A stretch of 64,000 bases of DNA from Paragordius varius (taxonomy: Eukaryota; Nematomorpha). Shown here piece by piece: positions 37,897 to 51,478 of the stretch. Position numbers and translations under genes: made by a program. The stretch covers positions 13,702,001 to 13,766,000 of the forward strand of contig OZ176052.1 of assembly GCA_964247055.1 (NCBI GenBank), given 5' to 3'. Position 1 is the stretch's first letter, and each line of letters starts with the position of its first letter. Under the pieces are notes generated by a model, which was not told the origin of the DNA, made no database searches, and saw nothing but the letters and a program-made list of their open reading frames with translations.

Positions 37897-39941
37897 AAAG
37901 TATTCGGGGTGATGATGGAACTACCATAGGGCTACCCAAAAAAAATTATGGCGACATCACCTGATCAAATTTGGATTTTTGGTAGCCATTTTTATTTTTA
38001 AAATCGTATAAAATAAATTTTTTAAATATTTAAAAAATTCAAAAAAATTACATTTATACTCCGATCTCGACAATATTTGGGGTGATGATGGAACTATCAT
38101 AGGGCTACCCAAAAAAAATTATGGTGACATCACCTGATCAAATTTGGATTTTAGGTAGCCATTTTTATTTTTAAAATCGTATAAAATAAATTTTTTAAAT
38201 ATTTAAAAAAATCATAAAAATTACATTTATACTCCGATCTCGAAAATATTTGGGGTGATGATGGAACTACCATAGGGCTAATTATAGTGACATCACCTGA
38301 TCAAATTTGGATTTTAGGTAGCCATTTTTATTTTTAAAATCGTATAAAATAAATTTTTTAAATATTTAAAAAATTCATAAAAATTACATTTATACTCCGA
38401 TCTCGAAAATATTTGGGGTGATGATGGAACTACCATAGGGCTAATTATAGTGACATCACCTGATCAAATTTGGATTTTAGGTAGCCATTTTTATTTTTAA
38501 AATCGTAAAAATAAATTTTTTAAATATTTAAAAAATTCATAAAAATTACATTTATAGTCCGATCCCCAAAATATTTGGGGTGAGATGGAACTACCATAGG
38601 GCTACCCAAAAAAAATTATGGCGACATCACCTGATCAAATTTGGATTTTAGGTAGCCATTTTTATTTTTAAAATCGTATAAAATAAATTTTTTAAATATT
38701 TAAAAAATTCATAAAAATTACATTTATAGTCCGATCCCTAAAGTATTCAGGGTGATGATGGAACTACCATAGGGCTACCCAAAAAAAATTATGGCGACAT
38801 CACCTGATCAAATTTGGATTTTAGGTAGCCATTTTTATTTTTAAAATCGTATAAAATAAATTTTTTAAATATTTAAAAAATTCAAAAAATTACATTTATA
38901 CTCCGATCTCGACAATATTTGGGGTGATGATGGAACTACCATAGGGCTACCCAAAAAAATTATAGTGACATCACCTGATCAAATTTGGATTTTAGGTAGC
39001 CATTTTTATTTTTAAAATCGTATAAAATAAATTTTTTAAATATTTAAAAAATTCATAAAAATTACATTTATACTCCGATCTCGAAAATATTTGGGGTGAT
39101 GATGGAACTACCATAGGGCTACCCAAAAATAATTATGGCGACATCACCTGATCAAATTTGTTTAGGTCATTTTTATTTTTAAAATCGTATAAAATAAATT
39201 TTTTAAATATTTAAAAAATTCATAAAAATTACATTTATAGTCCGATCCCCAAAGTATTTGGGGTGATGATGGAACTACCATAGGGCTACCCAAAAAAAAT
39301 TATGGCGACATCACCTGATCAAATTTGGATTTTAGGTAGCCATTTTTATTTTTAAAATCGTATAAAATAAATTTTTTAAATATTTAAAAAATTCATAAAA
39401 ATTACATTTATACTCCGATCTCGAAAATATTTGGGGTGATGATGGAACTACCATAGGGCTACCCAAAAAAATTATAGTGACATCACCTGATCAAATTTGG
39501 ATTTTAGGTAGCCATTTTTATTTTTAAAATCGTATAAAATAAATTTTTTAAATATTTAAAAAATTCATAAAAATTACATTTATAGTCCGATCCCCAAAAT
39601 ATTTGGGGTGATGATGGAACTATTATAGGGCTACCCAAAAAAAATTATGGCGACATCACCTGATCAAATTTGGATTTTAGGTAGCCATTTTTATTTTTAA
39701 AATCGTATAAAATAAATTTTTTAAATATTTAAAAAATTCATAAAAATTACATTTATAGTCCGATCCCCAAAATATTTGGGGTGATGATGGAACTACTATA
39801 GGGCTACCCAAAAAAAATTATGGCGACATCACCTGATCAAATTTGGATTTTAGGTAGCCATTTTTATTTTTAAAATCGTATAAAATAAATTTTTTAAATA
39901 TTTAAAAAATTCATAAAAATTACATTTATAGTCCGATCCCC
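37897..39941 (+). repeat. 12-monomer period, 2,045 bp, copy 1
   Basis: Seven core monomers: TATTCGGGG with GGATTTTTGGTAG (37,973); GAACTATCAT with AAAAAAATCAT; two CTAATTATAG monomers lacking the A-tract (38,278; 38,441), the second with CGTAAAAATAAA; GGTGAGATGG; CCCTAAAGTATTCAGGG (38,736-38,752); TCGAC with TTCAAAAAATTAC. Five filler monomers follow: CCAAAAATAATT with TTTGTTTAGGTCATT (39,160), AAAGTATTTGG, TTATAGTG, GAACTATTAT and GAACTACTAT. Confidence 0.9.
38278..38450 (+). repeat. Adjacent monomers lacking the A-tract
   Basis: GGGCTAATTATAG replaces GGGCTACCC plus the A-tract at 38,278 and 38,441, making these monomers about 163 bp. The same pair occurs at 40,323 and 40,486 and at 42,374 and about 42,537 (there CTAACTATAG). 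The deletion removes two C of the left arm and the AAAA that pairs with TTTT, so the outer inverted repeat is lost in these monomers. They are the shortest common monomers in the window. Confidence 0.88.
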
Positions 39942-41993
39942 AAAGTATTCGGGGTGATGATGGAACTACCATAGGGCTACCCAAAAAAAATTATGGCGAC
40001 ATCACCTGATCAAATTTGGATTTTTGGTAGCCATTTTTATTTTTAAAATCGTATAAAATAAATTTTTTAAATATTTAAAAAATTCAAAAAAATTACATTT
40101 ATACTCCGATCTCGACAATATTTGGGGTGATGATGGAACTATCATAGGGCTACCCAAAAAAAATTATGGTGACATCACCTGATCAAATTTGGATTATAGG
40201 TAGCCATTTTTATTTTTAAAATCGTATAAAATAAATTTTTTAAATATTTAAAAAAATCATAAAAATTACATTTATACTCCGATCTCGAAAATATTTGGGG
40301 TGATGATGGAACTACCATAGGGCTAATTATAGTGACATCACCTGATCAAATTTGGATTTTAGGTAGCCATTTTTATTTTTAAAATCGTATAAAATAAATT
40401 TTTTAAATATTTAAAAAATTCATAAAAATTACATTTATACTCCGATCTCGAAAATATTTGGGGTGATGATGGAACTACCATAGGGCTAATTATAGTGACA
40501 TCACCTGATCAAATTTGGATTTTAGGTAGCCATTTTTATTTTTAAAATCGTAAAAATAAATTTTTTATATATTTAAAAAATTCATAAAAATTACATTTAT
40601 AGTCCGATCCCCAAAATATTTGGGGTGAGATGGAACTACCATAGGGCTACCCAAAAAAAATTATGGCGACATCACCTGATCAAATTTGGATTTTAGGTAG
40701 CCATTTTTATTTTTAAAATCGTATAAAATAAATTTTTTAAATATTTAAAAAATTCATAAAAATTACATTTATAGTCCGATCCCTAAAGTATTCAGGGTGA
40801 TGATGGAACTACCATAGGGCTACCCAAAAAAAATTATGGCGACATCACCTGATCAAATTTGGATTTTAGGTAGCCATTTTTATTTTTAAAATCGTATAAA
40901 ATAAATTTTTTAAATATTTAAAAAATTCAAAAAATTACATTTATACTCCGATCTCGACAATATTTGGGGTGATGATGGAACTACCATAGGGCTACCCAAA
41001 AAAATTATAGTGACATCACCTGATCAAATTTGGATTTTAGGTAGCCATTTTTATTTTTAAAATCGTATAAAATAAATTTTTTAAATATTTAAAAAATTCA
41101 TAAAAATTACATTTATACTCCGATCTCGAAAATATTTGGGGTGATGATGGAACTACCATAGGGCTACCCAAAAAAAATTATGGTGACATCACCTGATCAA
41201 ATTTGGATTTTAGGTAGCCATTTTAATTTTTAATATCGTATAAAATAAATTTTTTAAATATTTAAAAAATTCATAAAAATTACATTTATACTCCGATCTT
41301 GAAAATATTTGGGGTGATGATGGAACTACTATAGGGCTACCCAAAAAAAATTATAACGACATCACCTGATCAAATTTGGATTTTAGGTAGCCATTTTTAT
41401 TTTTAAAATCGTATAAAATAAATTTTTTAAATATTTAAAAAATTCATAAAAATTACATTTATAGTCCGATCCCCAAAGTATTCGGGGTGATGATGGAACT
41501 ACCATAGGGCTACCCAAAAAAAATTATGGCGACATCACCTGATCAAATTTGGATTTTAGGTAGCCATTTTTATTTTTAAAATCGTTTAAAATAAATTTTT
41601 TAAATATTTAAAAAATTCATAAAAATTACATTTATACTCCGATCTCGAAAATATTTGGGGTGATGATCGAACTACCATAGAGCTACCCCAAAAAAATTAT
41701 AGTGACATCACCTGATCAAATTTGGATTTTAGGTAGCCATTTTTATTTTTAAAATCGTATAAAATAAATTTTTTAAATATTTAAAAAATTCATAAAAATT
41801 ACATTTATAGTCCGATCCCCAAAATATTTGGGGTGATGATGGAACTACCATAGGGCTACTCAAAAAAAATTATGGCGACATCACCTGATCAAATTTGGAT
41901 TTTAGGTAGCCATTTTTATTTTTAAAATCGTATAAAATAAATTTTTTAAATATTTAAAAAATTCATAAAAATTACATTTATAGTCCGATCCCC
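39942..41993 (+). repeat. 12-monomer period, 2,051 bp, copy 2
   Basis: The seven core monomers recur at +2,045 (GGATTTTTGGTAG 40,018; CTAATTATAG 40,323 and 40,486; dyad CCCT/AGGG 40,781-40,797). The five filler monomers are different from those of copy 1: TTTTAATTTTTAATATCG, GATCTTGAAAAT with ATAACGACATC, TATTCGGGG with CGTTT (41,479), GATGATCGAAC with AGAGCTACCCC, and GCTACTCAAAA. The period is kept at twelve monomers while the filler changes. Confidence 0.9.
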
Positions 41994-43179
41994 AAAATAT
42001 TTGGGGTGATGATGGAACTACCATAGGGCTACGCAAAAAAATTATGGTGACATCACCTGATCAAATTTGGATTTTTGGTAGCCATTTTTATTTTTAAAAT
42101 CGTATAAAATAAATTTTTTAAATATTTAAAAAATTCAAAAAAATTACATTTATACTCCGATCTCGACAATATTTGGGGTGATGATGGAACTATCATAGGG
42201 CTACCCAAAAAAAATTATGGTGACATCACCTGATCAAATTTGGATTTTAGGTAGCCATTTTTATTTTTAAAATCGTATAAAATAAATTTTTTAAATATTT
42301 AAAAAAATCATAAAAATTACATTTATACTCCGATCTCGAAAATATTTGGGGTGATGATGGAACTACCATAGGGCTAATTATAGTGACATCACCTGATCAA
42401 ATTTGGATTTTAGGTAGCCATTTTTATTTTTAAAATCGTATAAAATAAATTTTTTAAATATTTAAAAAATTCATAAAAAATACATTTATACTCCGATCTC
42501 GAAAATATTTGGGGTGATGATGGAACTACCATAGGGCTAACTATAGTGACATCACCTGATCAAATTTGGATTTTAGGTAGCCATTTTTATTTTTAAAATC
42601 GTAAAAATAAATTTTTTAAATATTTAAAAAATTCATAAAAATTACATTTATAGTCCGATCCCCAAAATATTTGGGGTGAGATGGAACTACCATAGGGCTA
42701 ACCAAAAAAAATTATGGCGACATCACCTGATCAAATTTGGATTTTAGGTAGCCATTTTTATTTTTAAAATCGTATAAAATAAATTTTTTAAATATTTAAA
42801 AAATTCATAAAAATTACATTTATAGTCCGATCCCTAAAGTATTCAGGGTGATGATGGAACTACCATAGGGCTACCCAAAAAAAATTATGGCGACATCACC
42901 TGATCAAATTTGGATTTTAGGTAGCCATTTTTATTTTTAAAATCGTATAAAATAAATTTTTTAAATATTTAAAAAATTTAAAAAATTACATTTATACTCC
43001 GATCTCGACAATATTTGGGGTGATGATGGAACTACCATAGGGCTACCCAAAAAAATTATAGTGACATCACCTGATCAAATTTGGATTTTAGGTAGCCATT
43101 TTTATTTTTAAAATCGTATAAAATAAATTTTTTAAATATTTAAAAAATTCATAAAAATTACATTTATAGCCCGATCCCC
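41994..43179 (+). repeat. 12-monomer period, core only, copy 3
   Basis: The core recurs at +2,051 (GGATTTTTGGTAG 42,069; CTAATTATAG 42,374; CTAACTATAG about 42,537; TGAGATGG 42,677; CCCT/AGGG 42,832-42,848). The first monomer (41,994-42,165) is chimeric: its left part is CCCC class with ACGCAAAAAAATT, its right part carries the core's GGATTTTTGG and TTCAAAAAAATT. After seven monomers the array returns to TATTCGGGG (43,184). Confidence 0.88.
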
Positions 43180-45253
43180 AAAGTATTCGGGGTGATGATG
43201 GAACTACCATAGGGCTACCCAAAAAAAATTATGGCGACATCACCTGATCAAATTTGGATTTTAGGTAGCCATTTTTATTTTTAAAATCGTTTAAAATAAA
43301 TTTTTTAAATATTTAAAAAATTCATAAAAATTACATTTATACTCCTATCTCGAAAATATTTGGGGTGATGATGGAACTACCATAGAGCTACCCCAAAAAA
43401 ATTATAGTGACATCACCTGATCAAATTTGGATTTTAGGTAGCCATTTTTATTTTTAAAATCGTATAAAATAAATTTTTTAAATATTTAAAAAATTCATAA
43501 AAATTACATTTATAGTCCGATCCCCAAAATATTTGGGGTGATGATGGAACTACCATAGGGCTACCCAAAAAAAATTATGGCGACATCACCTGATCAAATT
43601 TGGATTTTAGGTAGCCATTTTTATTTTTAAAATCGTATAAAATAAATTTTTTAAATATTTAAAAAATTCATAAAAATTACATTTATAGTCCGATCCCCAA
43701 AATATTTGGGGTGATGATGGAACTACTATCGGGCTACCCAAAAAAAATTATGGCGGCTTCACCTGATCAAATTTGGATTTTAGGTAGCCATTTTTATTTT
43801 TAAAATCGTATAAAATAAATTTTTTAAGTATTTAAAAAATTCATAAAAATTACATTTATACTCCGATCTCGAAAATATTTGGGGTGATGATGGAACTACC
43901 ATAGGGCTACCCAAAAAAAATTATAGTGACATCACCTGATCAAATTTGGATTTTAGGTAGCCATTTTTATTTTTAAAATCGTATAAAATAAATTTTTTAA
44001 ATATTTAAAAAATTCATAAAAATTACATTTATACTCCGATCTCGAAAATATTTGGGGTGATGATGGAACTACCATAGGACTACCCAAAAAAAATTATGGT
44101 GACATCACCTGATCAAATTTGGATTTTAGGTAGCCATTTTTATTTTTAAATACGTATAAAATAAATTTTTTAAATATTTAAAAAATTCATAAAAATTACA
44201 TTTATAGTCCGATCCCCAAAATATTTGGGGTGATGATGGAACTACCATAGGGCTACCCCAAAAAAATTATGGTGACATCACCTGATCAAATTTGGATTTT
44301 AGGTAGCCATTTTTATTTTTAAAATCGTATAAAATAAATTTTTTAAATATTTAAAAAATTCATAAAAATTACATTTATACTCCGATCTCGAAAATATTTG
44401 GGGTGATGATGGAACTACCATAGGGCTACCCAAAAAAAATTATGGTGACATCACCTGATCAAATTTGGATTTTAGGTAGCCATTTTTATTTTTAAAATCG
44501 TATAAAATAAATTTTTTAAATATTTAAAAAATTCATAAAAATTACATTTATAGTCCGATCCCCAAAATATTTGGGGTGATGATGGAACTACTATAGGGCT
44601 ACCCAAAAAAATTATGGCGACATCACCTGATCAAATTTGGATTTTAGGTAGCCATTTTTATTTCTAAAATCGTATAAAATAAATTTTTTAAATATTTAAA
44701 AAATTCATAAAAATTACATTTATACTCCGATCTCGAAAATATTTGGGGTGATGATGCAACTACCATCGGGCTACCCAAAAAAAATTATGGCGACATCACC
44801 TGATCAAATTTGGATTTTAGGTAGCCATTTTTATTTTTAAAATCGTATAAAATAAATTTTTTAAATATTTAAAAAATTCATAAAAATTACATTTATAGTC
44901 CGATCCCCAAAATATTTGGGGTGATGATGGAACTACCATAGGGCTACCCAAAAAAAATTATGGTGACATTACCTGATCAAATTTGGATTTTAGGTAGCCA
45001 TTTTTATTTTTAAAATCGTATAAAATAAATTTTTTAAATATTTAAAAAATTCATAAAAATTACATTTATAGTCCGATCTCGAAAATATTTGGGGTGATGA
45101 TGGAACTACCATTGGGCTACCCAAAAAAATTATGGCGACATCACCTGATCAAATTTGGATTTTAGGTAGCCATCATTATTTTTAAAATCGTATAAAATAA
45201 ATTTTTTAAAAATTTAAAAAATTCAAAAAAATTACATTTAAAGTCCGATCTCA
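43180..45253 (+). repeat. Twelve mixed monomers
   Basis: It opens with TATTCGGGG/CGTTT and ACTCCTATCTCG/AGAGCTACCCC, the same pair as at 33,439, 35,147, 36,354 and (altered) 41,475. Then come scattered private variants: CTATCGGGC with GGCGGCTTCACC (43,728-43,762), ATAGGACTACCC with AAATACGTAT (44,148), TTTCTAAAATCG, GATGCAAC with CATCGGGC (44,755-44,770), GACATTACC and CCATCATTATT (45,170). The AAATACGTAT monomer reappears near 49,335, 5,187 bp (30 monomers) on. Confidence 0.75.
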
Positions 45254-46982
45254 AAAATATTTGGGGTTATGATGGAACTACCATAGGGCTACCCAAAAAA
45301 ATTATGGCGACATCACCTGATCAAATTTGGATTTTAGGTAGCCATTTTTATTTTTAAAATCGTATAAAATAAATTTTTTAAATATTTAAAAAATTCATAA
45401 AAATTACATTTATAGTCCGATCCCCAAAATATTTGGGGTGATGATGGAACTACCATAGGGCTACCCAAAAAAAATTATAGTGACATCACTTGATCAAATT
45501 TGGATTTTAGGTAGCCATTTTTATTTTTAAAATCGTATAAAATAAATTTTTTAAATATTTAAAAAATTCATAAAAATTACATTTATAGTCCGATCCTCCA
45601 AAATATTTAAGGTGATGATGGAACTACTATAGGGCTACCCAAAAAAAATTATGGCGACATCACCTGATCAAATTTGGATTTTAGGTAGCCATTTTTATTT
45701 TTAAAATCGTATAAAATAAATTTTTTAAATATTTAAAAAATTCATAAAAATTACATTTATACTCCGATCTCGAAAATATTTGGGGTGATGATGGAACTAC
45801 CATAGGGCTACCCAAAAAAATCTATGGCGACATCACCTGATCAAATTTGGATTTTAGGTAGCCATTTTTATTTTTAAAATCGTATAAAATAAATTTTTTA
45901 AATATTTAAAAAATTCATAAAAATTACATTTATAGTCCGATCCCCAAAATATTTGGGGTGATGATGGAACTACCATAGGACTACCCAAAAAAAATTATGG
46001 TGACATTACCTGATCAAATTTGGATTTTAGGTAGCCATTTTTATTTTTAAAATCGTATATAATATATTTTTTTAATATTTAAAAAATTCATAAAATCAAA
46101 TTTATACTCCGATCTCGAAAATATTTGGGGTGATGATGGAACTACCATAGGGCTACCCAAAAAAAATTATAGTGACATCACCTGATCAAATTTGGATTTT
46201 AGGTAGCCATTTTTATTTTTAAAATCGTATAAAATAAATTTTTTAAATATTTAAAAAATTCATAAAAATTACATTTATAGTCCGATCCTCCAAAATATTA
46301 AAGGTGATGATGGAACTACTATAGGGCTACCCAAAAAAATTATGGCGACATCACCTGATCAAATTTGGATTTTAGGTAGCCATTTTTATTTTTAAAATCG
46401 TATAAAATAAATTTTTTAAATATTTAAAAAATTCATAAAAATTACATTTATACTCCGATCTCGACAATATTTGGGGTGATGATGGAATTACCATAGGGCT
46501 ACCCAAAAAAAATTATGGTGACATCACCTGATCAAATTTGGATTTTAGGTAGCCATTTTTATTTTTAATATCGTATAAAATAAATTTTTTAAATATTTAA
46601 AAACTTCATAAAAATTACATTTATACTCCGATCTCGAAAATATTTGGGGTGATGATGGAACTACCATAGGGCTACCCAAAAAAAATTATGGTGAAATCAC
46701 CTGATTAAATTTGGATTTTAGGTAGCCATTTTTATTTTTAAAATCGTATAAAATAAATTTTTTAAATATTTAAAAAATTCATAAAAATTACATTTATACT
46801 CCGATCTCGAAAATATTTGGGGTGATGATGGAACTACTATAGGGCTACCCAAAAAAAATTATGGCGACATCACCTGATCAAATTTGGATTTGAGGTAGCC
46901 ATTTTTATTTTTAAAATCGTATAAAATAAATTTTTTAAAAATTTAAAAAATTCAAAAAAATTACATTTAAAGTCCGATCTCA
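45254..46982 (+). repeat. 10-mer HOR, 1,729 bp, copy 1
   Basis: Ten monomers in order: TCA/GTTATG; ATCACTTGATC; GATCCTCCAAAATATTTAAGG (45,592); AAAATCTATGG; ATAGGACTACC with GACATTACC and CATAAAATCAAATT; TTATAGTG; GATCCTCC with ATTAAAGG (46,284); GGAATTACC with AATATCG and AAACTTCAT; GAAATCACCTGATTAAAT; GAACTACTAT with GGATTTGAGG. All recur at +1,729 or +1,730. Confidence 0.9.
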
Positions 46983-48714
46983 AAAATATTTGGGGTTATG
47001 ATGGAACTACCATAGGGCTACCCAAAAAAATTATGGCGACATCACCTGATCAAATTTGGATTTTAGGTAGCCATTTTTATTTTTAAAATCGTATAAAATA
47101 AATTTTTTAAATATTTAAAAAATTCATAAAAATTACATTTATAGTCCGATCCCCAAAATATTTGGGGTGATGATGGAACTACCATAGGGCTACCCAAAAA
47201 AAATTATAGTGACATCACTTGATCAAATTTGGATTTTAGGTAGCCATTTTTATTTTTAAAATCGTATAAAATAAATTTTTTAAATATTTAAAAAATTCAT
47301 AAAAATAACATTTATAGTCCGATCCTCCAAAATATTTAAGGTGATGATGGAACTACTATAGGGCTACCCAAAAAAAATTATGGCGACATCACCTGATCAA
47401 ATTTGGATTTTAGGTAGCCATTTTTATTTTTAAAATCGTATAAAATAAATTTTTTAAATATTTAAAAAATTCATAAAAATTACATTTATACTCCGATCTC
47501 GAAAATATTTGGGGTGAGGATGGAACTACCATAGGGCTACCCAAAAAAATCTATGGCGACATCACCTGATCAAATTTGGATTTTAGGTAGCCATTTTTAT
47601 TTTTAAAATCGTATAAAATAAATTTTTTAAATATTTAAAAAATTCATAAAAATTACATTTATAGTCCGATCCCCAAAATATTTGGGGTGATGATGGAACT
47701 ACCATAGGACTACCCAAAAAAAATTATGGTGACATTACCTGATCAAATTTGGATTTTAGGTAGCCATTTTTATTTTTAAAATCGTATATAATAAATTTTT
47801 TTAATATTTAAAAAATTCATAAAATCAACATTTATACTCCGATCTCGAAAATATTTGGGGTGATGATGGAACTACCATAGGGCTACCCAAAAAAAAATTA
47901 TAGTGACATCACCTGATCAAATTTGGATTTTAGGTAGCCATTTTTATTTTTAAAATCGTATAAAATAAATTTTTTAAATATTTAAAAAATTCATAAAAAT
48001 TACATTTATAGTCCGATCCTCCAAAATATTAAAGGTGATGATGGAACTACTATAGGGCTACCCAAAAAAAATTATGGCGACATCACCTGATCAAATTTGG
48101 ATTTTAGGTAGCCATTTTTATTTTTAAAATCGTATAAAATAAATTTTTTAAATATTTAAAAAATTCAGAAAAATTACATTTATACTCCGATCTCGACAAT
48201 ATTTGGGGTGATGATGGAATTACCATAGGGCTACCCAAAAAAAATTATGGTGACATCACCTGATCAAATTTGGATTTTAGGTAGCCATTTTTATTTTTAA
48301 TATCGTATAAAATAAATTTTTTAAATATTTAAAAACTTCATAAAAATTACATTTATACTCCGATCTCGAAAATATTTGGGGTGATGATGGAACTACCATA
48401 GGGCTACCCAAAAAAAATTATGGTGAAATCACCTGATTAAATTTGAATTTTAGGTAGCCATTTTTATTTTTAAAATCGTATAAAATAAATTTTTTAAATA
48501 TTTAAAAAATTCATAAAAATTACATTTATACTCCGATCTCGAAAATATTTGGGGTGATGATGGAACTACTATAGGGCTACCCAAAAAAAATTTTGGCGAC
48601 ATCACCTGATCAAATTTGGATTTTAGGTAGCTATTTTTATTTTTAAAATCGTATAAAATAAATTTTTTAAATATTTAAAAAATTCATAAAAATTACATTT
48701 AAAGTCCGATCTCA
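46983..48714 (+). repeat. 10-mer HOR, 1,732 bp, copy 2
   Basis: The same ten monomers as copy 1 (GATCCTCC at 47,321 and 48,014; AAAATCTATGG about 47,546; CATAAAATCAACATT about 47,817; GAAATCACCTGATTAAAT about 48,425). Differences include GGTGAGGATGG (47,514), a longer A-tract (47,888), TTCAGAAAAATT (48,165) and, in the last monomer, AAATTTTGGCG with GGTAGCTATTT (48,631), variants used by all later copies. Confidence 0.9.
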
Positions 48715-49922
48715 AAAATATTTGGGGTTATGATGGAACTACCATAGGGCTACCCAAAAAAAATTATGGCGACATCACCTGATCAAATTTGGATTTTAGG
48801 TAGCCATTTTTATTTTTAAAATCGTATAAAATAAATTTTTTAAATATTTAAAAATTCCTAAAAATTACATTTATAGTCCGATCCCCAAAATATTTGGGGT
48901 GATGATGGAACTACCATAGGGCTACCCAAAAAAATTATAGTGACATCACCTGATCAAATTTGGATTTTAGGTAGCCATTTTTATTTTTAAAATCGTATAA
49001 AATAAATTTTTTAAATATTTAAAAAATTCATAAAAATTACATTTATACTCCGATCTTGACAATATTTGGGGTGATGATGGAACTACCATAGGGCTACCCA
49101 AAAAAAATTATAGTGACATCACCTGATCAAATTTGGATTTTAGGTAGCCATTTTTATTTTTAAAATCGTATAAAATAAATTTTTTAAATATTTAAAAAAT
49201 TCATAAAAATTACATTTATACTCCGATCTCGAAAATATTTGGGGTGATGATGGAACTACCATAGGACTACCCAAAAAAAATTATGGTGACATCACCTGAT
49301 CAAATTTGGATTTTAGGTAGCCATTTTTATTTTTAAATACGTATAAAATAAATTTTTTAAATATTTAAAAAATTCAGAAAAATTACATTTATACTCCGAT
49401 CTCGACAATATTTGGGGTGATGATGGAATTACCATAGGGCTACCCAAAAAAATTATGGTGACATCACCTGATCAAATTTGGATTTTAGGTAGCCATTTTT
49501 ATTTTTAATATCGTATAAAATAAATTTTTTAAATATTTAAAAACTTCATAAAAATTACATTTATACTCCGATCTCGAAAATATTTGGGGTGATGATGGAA
49601 CTACCATAGGGCTACCCAAAAAAAATTATGGTGAAATCACCTGATTAAATTTGGATTTTAGGTAGCCATTTTTATTTTTAAAATCGTATAAAATAAATTT
49701 TTTAAATATTTAAAAAATTCATAAAAATTACATTTATACTCCGATCTCGAAAATATTTGGGGTGATGATGGAACTACTATAGGGCTACCCAAAAAAAATT
49801 TTGGCGACATCACCTGATCAAATTTGGATTTTAGGTAGCTATTTTTATTTTTAAAATCGTATAAAATAAATTTTTTAAATATTTAAAAAATTCATAAAAA
49901 TTACATTTATACTCCGATCTCA
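48715..49922 (+). repeat. 7-monomer unit, 1,208 bp
   Basis: Ordered monomers: TCA/GTTATG with AAAAATTCCTAAAAATT; CCCC with TTATAGTG; GATCTTGACAAT (49,055); ATAGGACTACC with AAATACGTAT and TTCAGAAAAATT; GGAATTACC with AATATCG and AAACTTCAT; GAAATCACCTGATTAAAT; GAACTACTAT with TTTTGGCG and GGTAGCTATTT. The TCA monomer that starts the next unit lies at 49,923. Confidence 0.87.
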
Positions 49923-50613
49923 AAAATATTTGGGGTTATGATGGAACTACCATAGGGCTACCCAAAAAAAATTATGGCGACATCACCTGATCAAATTTGG
50001 ATTTTAGGTAGCCATTTTTATTTTTAAAATCGTATAAAATAAATTTTTTAAATATTTAAAAAATTCCTAAAAATTACATTTATAGTCCGATCCCCAAAAT
50101 ATTTGGGGTGATGATGGAACTACCATAGGGCTACCCAAAAAAATTATAGTGACATCACCTGATCAAATTTGGATTTTAGGTAGCCATTTTTATTTTTAAA
50201 ATCGTATAAAATAAATTTTTTAAATATTTAAAAAATTCATAAAAATTACATTTATACTCCGATCTTGACAATATTTGGGGTGATGATGGAACTACCATAG
50301 GGCTACCCAAAAAAAATTATGGTGAAATCACCTGATTAAATTTGGATTTTAGGTAGCCATTTTTATTTTTAAAATCGTATAAAATAAATTTTTTAAATAT
50401 TTAAAAAATTCATAAAAATTACATTTATACTCCGATCTCGAAAATATTTGGGGTGATGATGGAACTACTATAGGGCTACCCAAAAAAAATTTTGGCGACA
50501 TCACCTGATCAAATTTGGATTTTAGGTAGCTATTTTTATTTTTAAAATCGTATAAAATAAATTTTTTAAATATTTAAAAAATTCATAAAAATTACATTTA
50601 TACTCCGATCTCA
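49923..50613 (+). repeat. 4-monomer unit, 691 bp
   Basis: A shortened version of the preceding unit: TCA/GTTATG with TTCCTAAAAATT; CCCC with TTATAGTG; a chimeric monomer (50,268-50,440) whose left part is the GATCTTGACAAT type and whose right part is the GAAATCACCTGATTAAAT type; then GAACTACTAT with GGTAGCTATTT (50,530). Exactly three monomers are missing, as expected from an exchange inside that chimeric monomer. Confidence 0.88.
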
Positions 50614-51478
50614 AAAATATTTGGGGTTATGATGGAACTACCATAGGGCTACCCAAAAAAAATTATGGCGACATCACCTGATCAAATTTGGATTTTAGGT
50701 AGCCATTTTTATTTTTAAAATCGTATAAAATAAATTTTTTAAATATTTAAAAAATTCCTAAAAATTACATTTATAGTCCGATCCCCAAAATATTTGGGGT
50801 GATGATGGAACTACCATAGGGCTACCCAAAAAAATTATAGTGACATCACCTGATCAAATTTGGATTTTAGGTAGCCATTTTTATTTTTAAAATCGTATAA
50901 AATAAATTTTTTAAATATTTAAAAAATTCATAAAAATTACATTTATACTCCGATCTTGACAATATTTGGGGTGATGATGGAACTACCATAGGGCTACCCA
51001 AAAAAAATTATGGCGACATCACCTGATCAAATTTGGATTTTAGGTAGCCATTTTTATTTTTAAAATCGTATAAAATAAATTTTTTAAATATTTAAAAAAT
51101 TCCTAAAAATTACATTTATAGTCCGATCCTCCAAAATATTTAAGGTGATGATGGAACTACTATAGGGCTACCCAAAAAAAATTATGGCGACATCACCTGA
51201 TCAAATTTGGATTTTAGGTAGCCATTTTTATTTTTAAAATCGTATAAAATAAATTTTTTAAATATTTAAAAAATTCATAAAAATTACATTTATACTCCGA
51301 TCTCGACAATATTTGGGGTGATGATGGAATTACCATAGGGCTACCCAAAAAAAATTATGGTGACATCACCTGATCAAATTTGGATTTTAGGTAGCCATTT
51401 TTATTTTTAATATCGTATAAAATAAATTTTTTAAATATTTAAAAACTTCATAAAAATTACATTTATACTCCGATCTCG
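50614..51478 (+). repeat. Five monomers leading into the 14-mer
   Basis: TCA/GTTATG with TTCCTAAAAATT; CCCC with TTATAGTG; GATCTTGACAAT (50,955), here joined to a GGCG and TTCCTAAAAATT right part, so another chimera; GATCCTCC with TTTAAGG (51,124); GGAATTACC with AATATCG and AAACTTCAT. This set recurs as part of the following 14-mer. Confidence 0.83.
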
